From Neostapfia colusana (Eukaryota > Streptophyta > Magnoliopsida > Poales > Poaceae): a DNA stretch of 64,000 nucleotides. Position numbers and translations under genes: made by a program. The notes below the pieces were generated by a model, which saw nothing but the letters and a program-made list of their open reading frames with translations, was not told the origin of the DNA and made no database searches. Shown in pieces: positions 1-11,593 of the stretch (position 1 is the stretch's first letter; each line of letters starts with the position of its first letter). The stretch is from NCBI GenBank assembly GCA_030760725.1, contig JASWHV010000013.1:35002699-35066698 (forward strand). The letters are read 5' to 3'.

Positions 1-758
1 GATTAGACTTCAAAGATTTCAAAAACAGAGTGCTCTGTTTTCAGCAGAAATTTGTGCTGGACTTCAACAGAGCATAACTCTGAGTAGCTTGACCTAATTA
101 AGGTGTATGATAGAGTTCTGGAAAGATTTTCAAGTGATCTGCAACTTCCTTGTAGACCTCCAGAGCTAAATCACATGCTAAATGGGTAGAAAGTTCAGAG
201 TAGAGTAAACTGTCCAGAACCAGGACGGTAACAAAACCTCTCTGGACCTTTCTGTTTTTAAACCATAACTTTCTGTAGATAAACCCTTAACAAGCCTATG
301 ATACACCATTGGAAAGATTATTAATGTGCAACATTGTTGTAGTTCTAAGTTTGTTCAGGTTCTTATTGTATTTACATATACAACTGTGATAAAATCAGCC
401 ATGTACAAAGGAGGTGCTGGCAAATTTTATCCAGGAATTCTGTCAACTTTGGAAAAATCATAACTTTTAATCCGGAGATGATCTGGGGGCATATGAGTAC
501 TCGTTGGAAAGATACTGAAGTTAACTTTAACTTTGGTATTCAACTTGAGTTATGAAAATGCACTTAATTAGATCAAAATCTGGAGATAGTGCATAAAGGT
601 CTGTCCTGTACAGATAAGCTGAATAGCTATGCCTACTAAGGAGGTGTGTAAACATGAATTTTGTTACTGCTTTTATAAAGTTTTGACATATTCTTGTTTT
701 CATTAGTCTCAAATACTGCTGAGTTCTTGTTTAACTCATCTCAACTACATTTTGCAGT
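1..758 (+). other. Element A untranslated leader with three degenerate repeat modules
   Basis: There is no convincing reading frame here. The stretch contains about three loosely repeated units, each built from a CATAACTT-like core, then a TGGAAAG block, then an ACAACTTTGTAG-like block. They begin near 70, 260 and 460. The same plan occurs in the leaders of elements B, C, D and E. The leader ends in a pyrimidine-rich tract and TTTTGCAG one base before the gag start, which resembles a splice acceptor. Confidence 0.7.
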
Positions 759-1954
759 ATGGTTCGTAATTGCTCTAGGAGTAGGGCCGGAAGTTCTCGT
801 CGAGGCGGTGATGCTTCCATTCCACCGTCGGAACCACCATCCACGGAATGGATGGATCTTATGACTCGAGTTGTCGAGTCTAATCAAAAGAATGCTAGGC
901 TACTCCAAGAAGCAACACAAGAACACACACGCTTAATCCAAGCTTTGGTACAGCAAGGCGTACTCCAGAACACGCAACAAGTCGTTCCACCTCGGAACGC
1001 TTATCTGGACTTCTTGGCGACTCAACTGCCTATCTTTACTGAAGCCACCGAACCTGTCGAAGCAGATCAATGGCTTCGTGTCATGGAGTCGAAATTTGGG
1101 GTATTCAAGTGTGATGAATACCAGAAGACAAAGTTTGCCGCTCAACAACTCCATGGAGCCGCCGGAAACTGGTGGGTGGATCATCTTGCCACCATTCCGG
1201 AGGACCATCAAATAACGTGGAGTGAATTTTGTGAAGCTTTTCGTACACGTTATATACCATTAGGTATTGTCAAGGCAAAGCGGGAGGAATTTTTGGGCTT
1301 AAAGCAAGGGGACATGAGTGTCCTCGAGTATGTCAGGAGATTTAATCTTTTGGCCCAATATGCTCCCGAATATGTGGCGAAAGAAGAGGCATGGTGTGAC
1401 CTATTTTTCCATGGCCTGAGTGCCATATTACGGGAGAAGCTGGCCGTACATAATAACGGCAGTTACACCGACATGGTCAATGCGGCTTTCATTCAAGAGA
1501 AGCCGACACTTGAGTGGCAAGCGGAGAAGAGAAAGATGAGTAAGATCGAGCAGGCTAGCACAAGTTATGTGCCTCAGAAGTACCGTTTGGTGTATCAAAC
1601 GCCACCCGGTGAAAGACGGAGGCCACCTGTACGATCAACTCCTCAGAGATTGATTACTGGTCAAGTTTCACAACTTGCACCACCTCCACTGCTGCAGCAT
1701 CAGACGGTGGTTTGTGCTCCATCGCTGCAGCATATGTACCTAGCAGTCCACCGCAAGTCAACGAAGAACCGGAGAGGCATCCGTGTCTTACTTGTGGGCG
1801 TAAGGGCCATTATGCTAGGCAATGTTCGGAGGGAATTCAAGGATGTGGGTCGTCATATTTACAACAATACGACTCATACCTCAATCTGCAGATAGGAGGG
1901 CAGATAAGGGGCAACATTCACTATACTGTGATTGATGATGTTCCGAAAGGATAA
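759..1954 (+). pseudogene. gag: Element A gag (frameshifted nucleocapsid end)
   Basis: Gag builds the virus-like particle that packages element RNA. The ATG at 759 opens a frame running to 1895, with the gag core near residue 130 (QQLHGAAGNWW). The zinc knuckle CX2CX4HX4C, encoded at 1784-1825, lies in another frame, so a frameshift sits roughly between 1620 and 1750. The knuckle frame then meets TAA at 1952-1954, just before protease. The start is supported by homologous starts in elements B, C and D, all directly after a cAG. Intact Gag-Pol cannot be made from this copy without frame changes. Confidence 0.88.
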
Positions 1955-4900
1955 GCCGCTTTAGCAGGGATGTTTTCTCTGAATCAGCTACCGGTTTTAG
2001 TTCTCTTTGATTCCGGTGCCACACACAACTTCATTAGCCAATCTTTTGTGGCTCAACATCAGCTCCAAACCACAAAGAGGCAATACCTCATATCTTCGCC
2101 CGGGGGCAGCAGTACCGCAAGCGAGGTTGTCTCCCGAGCACCTCTTTGTTTGGGGGGTAAAATATACCCTACGAGTCTCATTATCCTTGAGGGTCTGAAG
2201 ATCGACATCATTTTGGGGATGTCGTGGTTGAATTACCACAGAGCGGTTCTTAACATCAGCTCCAGGACCGTTGAGCTCAACTCCCCACAGCACGGTCTTC
2301 ATATATTAATTCTGGGCGCCAGACGGCAGCAGATTGCAACAGTGAACCACACGGAAGCTGTCAAGATAGAGGACCTTCCGGTGGTACGTGAGTATCCGGA
2401 TGTGTTTCCCGACGATTTACCGGGCATGCCGCCCGAGCGAGACGTTGAGTTCAAGATCGAACTTATACCAGGAACCACACCGATATCACGAAGGCCGTAC
2501 AAGATGGCACCCAGTGAACTGGCAGAATTGAAGACACAGCTGAATGACCTAATGAGTGAGGGATTTATACGACCGAGTTCGTCACCTTGGGGTTGTTCAG
2601 CGTTATTTGTCAAGAAGAAGGACGAAACACTACGGCTTTGTGTTGATTATCATCCTTTGAATGCCGTTACCATCAAGAACAAGTATCCACTACCTCGCAT
2701 TGATATGCTCTTCGATCAATTAGTGGGTGCGAAGGTATTTTCAAAGATGGATCTTCGGTCCGGATATCACCAGATTAAAATCCGGGCAGAAGATATTCCG
2801 AAGACGGCATTCTCAACAAGATACGGGCTGTATGAGTATCTCGTTATGTCTTTTGGTTTGACCAACGCCCCGGCACACTTTATGTACCTGATGAATTCAG
2901 TGTTCATGCCGGAGTTGGATAAATTCGTCGTGGTCTTCATCGATGATATCTTGGTGTACTCCAAGTCAGAGGAAGAACATGCTGAACATCTGCATATTGT
3001 GCTACAAAGATTGTGAGATCATCAGCTCTATGCAAAATTCAGCAAGTGTGAATTCTGGATTAATCAAGTACCTTTTCTCGGACACATTATTTCAGCGGAG
3101 GGCATCGCTGTAGATCCGAGTAAGATTATCCAAGTACAGAAATGGGAGTCACCAAAGTCAGTACATGAAATCCGAAGCTTCCTCGGTTTAGCGGGTTACT
3201 ACCGGAGGTTTATTCCGAGTTTCTCCAAGATTGCTAAACCGATGACGGAATTATTAAAGAAGAATACCAGATTTGTGTGGGGTGCTGCGTGTGAACAAGC
3301 TTTCAAGACCTTAGTGAAGCATCTCACGACAGCCCCAGTTCTTGCTCAGCCGGATACAACGAAGCCATTTGACGTTTATTGCGATGCATCTGGCATCGGT
3401 CTTGGCTGCGTGCTGATGCAAGAAAGACGAGTGGTCGCTTATGGATCTCCTCAACTCAGAACTCACGAGCAGCATTATCCAACTCATGATCTTGAGTTAG
3501 CTGCCGTGGTCCTTGCTTTGAAGATGTGGAGGCATTACTTGCTCGGAAATCTTGTACACCTCTACACCGACCACAAGAGCTTGAAGTACATCTTCACTCA
3601 GAAAGAATTGAACATGAGGCAACAAAGATGGCTAGAGCTCATTAAGGATTATGAACTAGAGATTCATTATCATCCAGGAATTGCAAATGTGGTCGCCGAT
3701 GCGCTTAGTCGTAAGGCGCATATCCATCACCTAACTATAGCTGAAATGGATGATAAAGAACCAAGCCTCCGTGTCATCCCGTATGGAGCTCTCTATAATC
3801 TTGCTCTCATTCCCACCATCCGAGAGGAGATCATGGAAGCTCAGCGAAAAGACAAGGGTATGTCTCATATACAGCGGAGGATAGACAATGGAGAAATGAA
3901 GTGCTTCCGGAAGGACGATGAGGGTACTTTGTGGTTTAACGACCGGATTGTAGTACCCCGGGATATGGGACTACGGAAGAAAATTTTGGATGAAGCTCAT
4001 TTGTCCAAGTTTTCTATTCATCCGGGCAGTAATAAAATGTACCAAGATCTCCGGAAGAAGTTTTGGTGGACACGTATGAAACGTGAAGTCGCAAAGTACG
4101 TTTCAGAGTGTGATACGTGTCGAAGAGTCAAGGCCGACCATATGAAGAAGTCAGGCCTGTTGCAGCCATTGCAAGTACCGGCATGGAAGTGGGAAGACTT
4201 GAGTATGGACTTCATCTTCGGGTTGCCGATGACCTCCCACAACCATGTTTCGATTTGGCTAATCATGGACCGATTAACCAAATCAGCACATTTCATCCCT
4301 GTGCATACTAGGTACAACGCAAATCAGTATGCGGAGCTGTACATAGCACGGATCTTGTGCTTACATGGAGTTCCCCGCACCATTGTGTCAGATAGAGGAT
4401 TGCTGTTCGTAGCCCGTTTCTGGGAGCAGCTACACGCATCCTTGGGGACAAAGTTGATTAGAAGCTCGGCGTATCACCCTCAAACCGATGGGCAAACTGA
4501 GAGGGTGAATCAAATACTAGAGGATATGCTGAGAGCATGTGCCATCCACCACGGTAAGAGCTGGGATGATCACTTACCGCTGGCGGAGTTCTCGTACAAC
4601 AACGGATGTCAGACGAGCATCAAGATGGCACCATATGAAGCTCTATACGGTCGGAAGTGCCGTACACCATTGAACTGGTGCGAATCCGGTGAACGAGTAA
4701 CATTCGGGGTTGATCTTGTCAATGAAGCTGAAGAGAGAGTTCGGATAATACAAGAGAACCTCAAAGCTGCCCAATCTCGTCAAAAGAGCTATGCGGACCA
4801 GAGACGTCGACCGCTGCATTTCGAAGTCAGAGAGCACGTGTATCTTCGTGTGTCTCCGATGAAGGGGATTCATCGGTTCGGTGTCAAGGGGAAACTTGCT

Positions 4901-5245
4901 CCCCGATTCATCGGCCCATTTACTATCACGGAGAAGTGCGGAACTGTAGCCTACCGGCTGGGACTACCGGCAAGCCTTGCCGGTATTCACGACATATTTC
5001 ACGTGTCCCAGCTGCGGAAATGTCTCAAGTTTACAGCTGCCATCCGCACCGAAGACATCGACGAGTTGAAACCGGATCTCACCTATGTCGAGCAACCTGT
5101 ACAGATTATCGACGAAAAGACCCGGACCACCAGGAACCGGACTTTGAAATTTTACAAAGTCCTGTGGAGTAATCATACCCCGGAAGAGGCGATGTGGGAA
5201 ACCGAAGATTACATCCACAAGAATTATCCGGAGCTTTTGTCATAA
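1955..5245 (+). pseudogene. pol: Element A pol: protease, RT, RNase H, integrase, chromodomain
   Basis: This frame encodes the enzymes for cDNA synthesis and integration. Visible in order: aspartic protease DSG (2009-2017), RT with FIDD (2936-2947), RNase H with an Asp at 3383 and a TDHKSLK motif, integrase with an HX-CDTC zinc module near 4018-4125, catalytic Asp regions near 4205 and 4390 and a Glu in TERVNQ near 4500, then a C-terminal chromodomain (about 5095-5240). It is a single frame apart from TGA at 3014-3016. Paralogues have CGA (Arg) there, so this looks like one C-to-T change. It is the best preserved pol in the window. The natural stop is TAA at 5243-5245. Confidence 0.93.
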
Positions 5246-5303
5246 ACCTTGTAATTACCTCCCACCTCATCTTCCTTTGAATCTCGGGACGAGATTCCTT
5301 TTT

Positions 5304-5316
5304 AAGGGGGGAGGAA
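5304..5316 (+). promoter_or_regulatory. Element A polypurine tract
   Basis: A purine run (AAGGGGGGAGGAA) lies immediately before the LTR start TGTAAAGG at 5317 and primes plus-strand DNA synthesis in this class. It follows a conserved ATCTCGGGACGAGATTC sequence that is itself a palindrome and is found before every PPT in the window. Confidence 0.85.
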
Positions 5317-8300
5317 TGTAAAGGTCCCAAAATTATGAATACAAAGAAACACTTGTTTGCAAAGTTTTGTTTCATGTGTATGAAATTTGGGACTTGTTAA
5401 AACTTTTCCCACATGTGATAACACACATGAGGGCTTTCTTCACACAAGTCAAATGTTCATTGGAGAACTTGGAACCCTAGAGGGGTCTAAAACAAAGATG
5501 GGAAGTCCCCATATGTGTGAGGAAACAAAAATCAGATTTGGAACAATTTGTTCAAACAAAAATTCAAATGAGAAAAACACAATGGAATTCAAAACTGTTG
5601 TGCTAAAAATCTCATTTGCAGCAGCCAAAATAAAAATCAGATTTCATATTTGAATTCCTTGAGTCCAAATTAGGGGGTGTGCAAAGTTTCATGATTTATG
5701 GAAATAGTTTGCAACCCATTTTGCAAAAGGGACTTTAAAAGACAAAGAATTCAAATGCATGTTTGAATTTGGATGAAACTTGCCCAATTATCCAAATGCA
5801 TACCAGATTTGAATTCCCACAATTGAATTCACTCAACATTGAAACTTGGGAGATATTTGGAGAGGGGATAAGGAGGACTGATCAGTGGGTCCCACGTGTC
5901 ATTGGGAGCACTGAAAAGTTGCAAAAGATCTCAGTGTTGGGTCTCTGTTTGCCTCCTTCAGTCGACACCCGACACCGAGGGCGCAGCTCCGCTCGACACC
6001 GAGCTCAGCCGGCAGCCACCTCCTGGTGGGATTTCTTCGCGCTGGAGAGCTGCTGGACGTCGGTGGCTACCGCCTCACCGCCTCTCCCACCTCTTAACCG
6101 AAGCCACGGTGCTGCTTCCTCTCTCCCTCGCACCGAGAGACAGAAACACGGCCGCTCTTCTTTGATCGCTCGGGTACTCGAGCAGAGCAAGCGAGCAGCG
6201 CCTCTGAGCAGCAAAACCACACCACCATCGTCCCCACGACTTCCCCGAGCCATCACCGAGCGGATCCACGCTCTCTGCACCGAGAAAGGCGAGTTTCCGC
6301 GGCGGCCGCCACACAACGGCGACACCCTGTTCCCGTGGATAGCCTCCTCCAGGGCGTTTCATGATCAAGCAAGGCAACCCTGGGACACGCGGGAGCTCCC
6401 TACAGCTTCCATCCGAAGCTCAGCCCCAGCCGTTGCCGCGCGCCAATGAATTTTGGAAATTTCCTCCGGCCAGTGAAAACTGACCCGCGGGTATGAAACC
6501 GTGAAATTCTCGAGTTATATTCGGTTTAATATTTGCAAATTGCACACACGGGACGTAGACTTGCTTAGCAACAATTTTCCTTTTGGAACCTAGCTAGAAA
6601 CCCGCTCTGCACGACGTGATCTCGATCGGTCTAACAGCGGTTGTAGTAGAGACCGTCGGGTGCACGGTGAACCCTAAGTTAGAGCCATCTCCGAGCCATC
6701 TCCTTTACATGTCGATGTTCCTTAGTGTCCGCCGGTGCTCTAGAGCTTGGAAACTGAAGCCTAGAACGCTTAGGGCGTCGGGGCGACGTCGCCGGACTTC
6801 GTCCGAAACGTTGCGCCGTCGCGGGCTAGTTTGGGGGCCCTACCGGCTCGAGCAAACCCCACCAGCGTGTTCCTCACATCGAATTAGGGGTTGGCGGCAA
6901 GTTTCAGCGGTTGAGATGGCCGGACGACTAATCCCGGAGCTTCTCCGGCGAGCCCGGCGGCGGGATCGCGTGGGAGCGAGAGGTGGAAGACGACCCCCTG
7001 GGCCCACGTGTCAGCGACTCGGGGAAAACGGGCCGGATACTCTGTGGCACGGGATCAGCTGTGACAGCGCGGGAAACAATTCGGTAGCCCGTGTGGCGCG
7101 CTCCCGGTGACTGACACGTGCCCCATGGCCCACAGTCAGGTTTAAACTTTTCCCCGGATTTATTCAAATCCCAGATTTTTCCCCAAACTTTAGAAGAGCG
7201 TAACTTTTGCTAGGAACCTCCAAATTTAGTGATTCAAATTGGGTTAGATTCAGATTGACAAACTCTATCCAATTATGCAACCTAATTTGTATGAAAGTCT
7301 TTATTTAATTCTGGAAAATTCTTTAAAGCCTTTCAGCAAAAGAATTTTAGAGGGAGTTTGGTTTATCCAAAAATCCTCAAATTTTGCCAGAATAATCTTT
7401 TGGGGTGTTATTAGACACCTGTAAAAGTTTCAGCTCATTTGGAGTTGAATTGATCAGGGTAATTCAGATTGTAAGTTCCTGTATTCAAATGAATACAGAA
7501 AACATTTTCAGAGAATTTCCAAAACTTGTAAATTCAGTTCTGGGAAATTCTTAGCTCCAAAAATCCTAGGAAAATTCATATAGACTCTATGAACTATAAT
7601 TGAAATTGTGATTCACTGAGTTTGACATGAACATGGATGTTACCTCAGAATTAATTCATCTTTGACTAAAGACTTAGAGAATTATTCTGAATAAACCACT
7701 CCATGAAAAGTGCTAAATTTTGGTCCATAGGACTTTCTTGTGACAAGGAACTCACATGAAAATTTTCAGCTCCATTAGAGCTCTGGATCACCACTGTCAT
7801 GTGTGATCTCTTAAGGTGATCAACACTTAAGTGGGAAAAGCACTTAATAATTGATCTTAGTGTTTAAGCCCAATCCAAACCACTAGCACCAGTGTCATTT
7901 TAAATTCTTAAACAAAGTTCCAGTTTTAAAATGGTCATTAGATCTTATGAGCAAAAGCTTTTCAATTAAATACATATGCATGATCATAACGTGTAGCATA
8001 TACGTGAAGAAGGTGAAGAGGACTTGAAGTGAAGATCAAGGAGGGAGGAGAACAAGTGATCAAGCTCCAAGTGATCGTCACTAACTGATTGTAACAGTAG
8101 TCACCTGCAAAACAGGCAAGCCCCGGTTTGCATTTGAACCGTTTTATAAAGCATTTTCATTTGTAGAAATCATAGCTTTGCATCGTTGCTTGCATTACGT
8201 CTAGATGATATTGAAAACCCCACTTGCATGACCAGAAACACCTAAGAGAGAAAGGGTAGAATAGCAACTCCTCGAGGGAATTTGGCTACGCTAATGTTAG

Positions 8301-8321
8301 TAGGAAAGGTCCGGTAGAAGA

Positions 8322-8342
8322 CGAGTAGTTGGAATCTACTCG
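8322..8342 (+). other. Conserved near-palindrome in LTR1
   Basis: CGAGTAG and CTACTCG arms are separated by seven bases. The same element lies at the same relative place in all the LTRs. In element C the arms extend to nine paired bases (19208-19227). It could be a cruciform, an RNA hairpin or a protein site. Confidence 0.6.
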
Positions 8343-8995
8343 CGAGTTTAGGGCTGGTGTACTTGGAACGGGTCCAATTTAGAGAAGATGAGGAAAGTTC
8401 ACACATAAGAAATGGAGACCGGGCAGGGAGGTTTAGATGCAGCAGGTTGCAGGCCGTGCGTGCATAGCCCTGCCTGTGTCGGTTAAGGCCCGTCCGTGCT
8501 TGGCCCTGTTGGACAAGTTTGAGTTGTGTACCAGGCACATACTGGCTATATGGGACCCAGGAAACCGATGTACCTTGGGAGATCCATAGTGGAACTTTTC
8601 CAACTGCCTTAGGCTTTCGGCGTCAGGGTAGCAGGAGGTAACTCGCTCAAGAACATACCACAGCGGGTATGTACCTTGAGGGAACTTGCATACTCGGGGC
8701 AGTTGGACTGCGTCCAATGTGGAAGATCTTGGGAAAGGTGGCCGCGTACAACGTCAGTCGAGGTTGCTGCCGGCAACTCGGAGTACGGGTGTACGTGTCG
8801 TGTAGTCAGGGCGTGTACTGATTCGAATCACCGTCGCTCGCGGTCATATGAGCATACTTGCCCACTGCGTCTTGACGTAGTAACAACTGGAATTGTTTAT
8901 CTTTGAACTTGATAACGCAGTGCTATAACTTGTATTGCAACCATGATTGAATTAGAGATAGGCTCATTAAAGTTTACTTTCACTTTGTGCAAGGA

Positions 8996-9040
8996 GCATC
9001 ACAACAAAGCGTTTCTTGTTTGATTGTGGAGTTGCGATGC
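8996..9040 (+). other. Covarying stem-loop in LTR1
   Basis: Arms GCATCACAAC and GTTGCGATGC (9 of 10 paired) enclose a loop containing GTTTCTTGTTTGATTGTGG. The loop is nearly constant across the window while the stem sequence changes, as expected for a conserved RNA structure. Confidence 0.65.
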
Positions 9041-9577
9041 TTTTCGGCTCAAGGTCTGCACAATGAGGCTTAAAATTTGAAAGTTAAGGATCAACTTTAG
9101 GCGAGTCCTTTATGCAAATCTAGCCGACCCAATTGTAACTGTCATGCATGTAGAGTTTCCTGTTTAGGCGAGACGGGTCAGACTTGCTGAGCCTATGTGC
9201 TCACGCTTGCTATATAAGTGGTTTTGCAGGTTAACAACGATGCTGAAAAGAAGGTTGTCCGGTGAGACTCGGGAACTCCCGAGTCAGGTAACACATGGAG
9301 AACCCAGCCGCTGCTGCTTGTCTTCGTGTTGCTAGCGAGAGGAGTCCGCGGGCTGGACTTCATCTCGGATGCTCTTAGTTATTCGACGTGAGTTGATAAA
9401 GACTTCCACTGTAGTTACTTGATGTAAAGTATTTACAAAGAAAAACTTGTAAGCTTCCGCTATTGTTTTATGTAATACATTGTTCCTCATATGTGTGTTG
9501 TTGGGTGCCGCATAACACGGCACCACCCAATGCGATTCCCGGGCGAGTGGCCTGTCTCGGTTGAGCGGGTCGCGTCA

Positions 9578-9677
9578 ACTTGCTCTTCATTTGTGTTCAT
9601 CATCTTTCCTCAAATGTGGTGTGTGTGTGTGGGGTGATGAACACTTCAACTAGGTGTCAAAAACTGAGGCCCTTACA
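9578..9677 (-). repeat. Antisense 100-bp fragment of a C-type LTR 5' end
   Basis: Read on the minus strand this begins TGTAAGGGCCTCAG, the same start as the LTRs of element C, and continues for about 100 bases including the GTGTTCATCA/TGATGAACAC inverted repeat. It lies exactly between the end of LTR1 and the leader of element B, where the primer-binding site of B should be. It is probably the residue of an antisense insertion after a deletion. Confidence 0.75.
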
Positions 9678-11593
9678 AAGAGCCTATTTTGAAAACTTAA
9701 AAGTAGTCAAGTGAGGATTAGTCACTAAGACCACATAAGGTATATGATAGTAGTAGTTACTAAGGTGGAAAAGCTAACTTATGTGTTATACATTCTGTAA
9801 CGACACTCCGACGTCAGGTAATAGGTAAGGTACGCCACCGTAGGCGGATCAATTGCGGTAACTCGCCATATGAGTAATAGTATGGAATGGTATACCGTGG
9901 CTTGGCACGGTAGTTAATATGAGTCTCTGAACCTCTTCATGGTTCTGAGAGCATATGAAAACGCTGATCTCCAGCATGCTTTAGGCAAAAGGGAGAATAC
10001 TCCATCGTGTGGTAAGCAACACGATAGTATGCAACTCTTGAACGTTCAATGTTCAAAGGGTCATACGCAGCACTCGCCATCGGCGTGCCTCAACGGTCAT
10101 GAGGCAGTAGGTGGTATCCGTTGGGTTGATAAAATTCCCAACCGTGATGACCCGTTCGCACTCTACTCGGGTTCCCCGTCGTGTGGTGTGAAAACACGAC
10201 CATGTACCTTGAGACGTGGCTTGACTCAAGGACGATCTGTATGGCAATGATACGGACCATATGTTTTTACTATGATATGGAACTGCCTGAAATGTCAAAA
10301 ACCTTTGTGTGCACCATCTTCTGCAGGTACATTAACCACGTTAGTGCATGACGTTTAGAAACCGTTTGTGAGTGAGGTTCTTAGTTCCACCATTTGACAC
10401 GTATATGCTGGAATACCGGCTTAGGATTTTTCTTTGGTGAGGAAACGTAGTACCGAGACTGCATAAAAGGATATTTTTAAATAAAAGAGTCAAAATGAAG
10501 TTTAGGATTCCATTTAGAGGTTATTGAACTCCCATATTGAACTAAGAGTCAATTGGGAGTATAGATTTAATCTCTAAGACTTAGGAACAACCTCCCCTGT
10601 TTCGGCAGAAATTTTTCTGAACTTAAACAGGGTATAACTTAGGATTGGTTGAACCAATGGAGGTGTGGAATACCATTATGGAAAGGTTTTGAAGTCCTAT
10701 ACAACTTTTCTGTAGAGCTCCAAACATAATCTCCCTCCAAATGGATGAAAATCTCATAGGAATAGGCACTGTCCAGAAACATGGCAGACTGAGAATGCTC
10801 TCTGGAATCTTCTGTATTTCGAACACAACTTTCTGTACCAAAAATTTCTAAGGGTCAAGTAAGACATTGTTGGAAAGTATAGGAAATCTTCTACAACTTT
10901 GTAGTTCAGTGTTTTCCTAGATTGAGGGCAGAATATGATGGAATTTTGTGAACAATACAGCCCCTTGCAAAGGAGGTGCTGTCAAAATTCCTGAGAAAAA
11001 TTCTATCAACTTGTAGGGATCATAACTCACAAACTAGGGAGGATATGGAGGCAAATAAATACAATCTGGATTCCTTATTGAGTCTACGACAACTTTGTTG
11101 TTTAACTCTAGTCCAGACTTTGCCTTCAAGGTGGCCAAAACAGTTGAATTATCCAGACCGGTCAACTGGACCAGAAGCTGGACAGTGAACACCATGTTGA
11201 AGTGTTTCAACCAAAACACTTAGTTTCACAATTCGACGTCCAGCAGCTGTTGTAAATCATAAAGTTGGAGTCGAAAAGTTGACGCATTAACAATATCATT
11301 TCGAGCGAGGACATGGTAGGGTCCAGTACAATAGCGAGGAATTACGCAGGCTAACACACTTAACATCCCGTGGCGACCCACGATGGTCGAAATGAACTTT
11401 TAACCATAAAGTTCAACACTTTGGAACTCGATCGTGTGACACGGTCAAGGGATGTATATGTTGTATAAAGTTTATACTTTGTCCATATGTGTGATTGTGA
11501 TGCGCATTATTTATTCCATTCTCGCACTACTATTGTATAGACTGGATGAAATAAACCAACATGTGCTGATCGTTTAAATGGTATGAATGCAGA
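9678..11593 (+). other. Element B leader with hairpins and repeat modules
   Basis: The first 700 bases match the post-PBS leaders of D and E (GTAACGAC, then a TACGCAGC/CTCGCCATC block). Perfect small hairpins are GTCGTGT/ACACGAC (10178-10200) and CCTTGAG/CTCAAGG (10207-10231). From about 10560 to 11220 there are three degenerate CATAACTT/TGGAAAG/ACAACTTTGTAG modules. There is no extra ORF like the one in element C. The leader ends GAATGCAG one base before the gag ATG. Confidence 0.75.

Larger units (their letters stand above)
1..5316 (+). mobile_element. Element A: Ty3/gypsy chromovirus internal region, left end outside window
   Basis: This is the internal part of a Tekay/Del-like LTR retrotransposon. 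It holds the end of a leader, gag, then protease, reverse transcriptase, RNase H, integrase and chromodomain in the order expected for Ty3/gypsy elements, then a polypurine tract and the 3' LTR (LTR1). The 5' LTR and primer-binding site lie left of the window. Lineage is inferred from the integrase HHCC motif plus a C-terminal chromodomain and the 4-kb LTR. It is broken in gag and has one stop in pol. Confidence 0.93.
5317..9577 (+). repeat. LTR1: 3' LTR of element A
   Basis: It begins TGTAAAGG directly after the polypurine tract and ends ...GCGTCA, about 4.26 kb. Its first 80 bases contain an imperfect inverted repeat (near 5322-5341 and 5375-5393). A GC-rich block (about 5990-7130) is followed by an AT-rich block and then a conserved 3' third. 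The exon-like modules seen in other LTRs are degenerate here: the second exon meets a stop soon after its acceptor near 9230. A GC-rich frame at 5763-6449 and others in that block look incidental. The right boundary is set by comparison with other LTR ends and is less certain than the left. Confidence 0.82.

Noticed and set aside
1997..2613. Antisense open frames opposite gag and pol in all elements
   Set aside because: They mirror the conserved sense frames and carry no recognisable domain or independent conservation.
5763..7110. Host genes in the GC-rich blocks of LTR1 (and 16944-18069, 32287-33336, 37570-38927, 48040-49382, 62002-63325)
   Set aside because: Many overlapping open frames on both strands come from high GC content and shift between LTR copies. 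They sit at matching places in LTRs. Only 38328-38585 is kept as a weak candidate.
9619..9640. GT-rich microsatellite as a separate repeat feature
   Set aside because: It is part of the normal CA/GT tract in the C-type LTR 5' end, also seen at 16383, 27820 and 63835.
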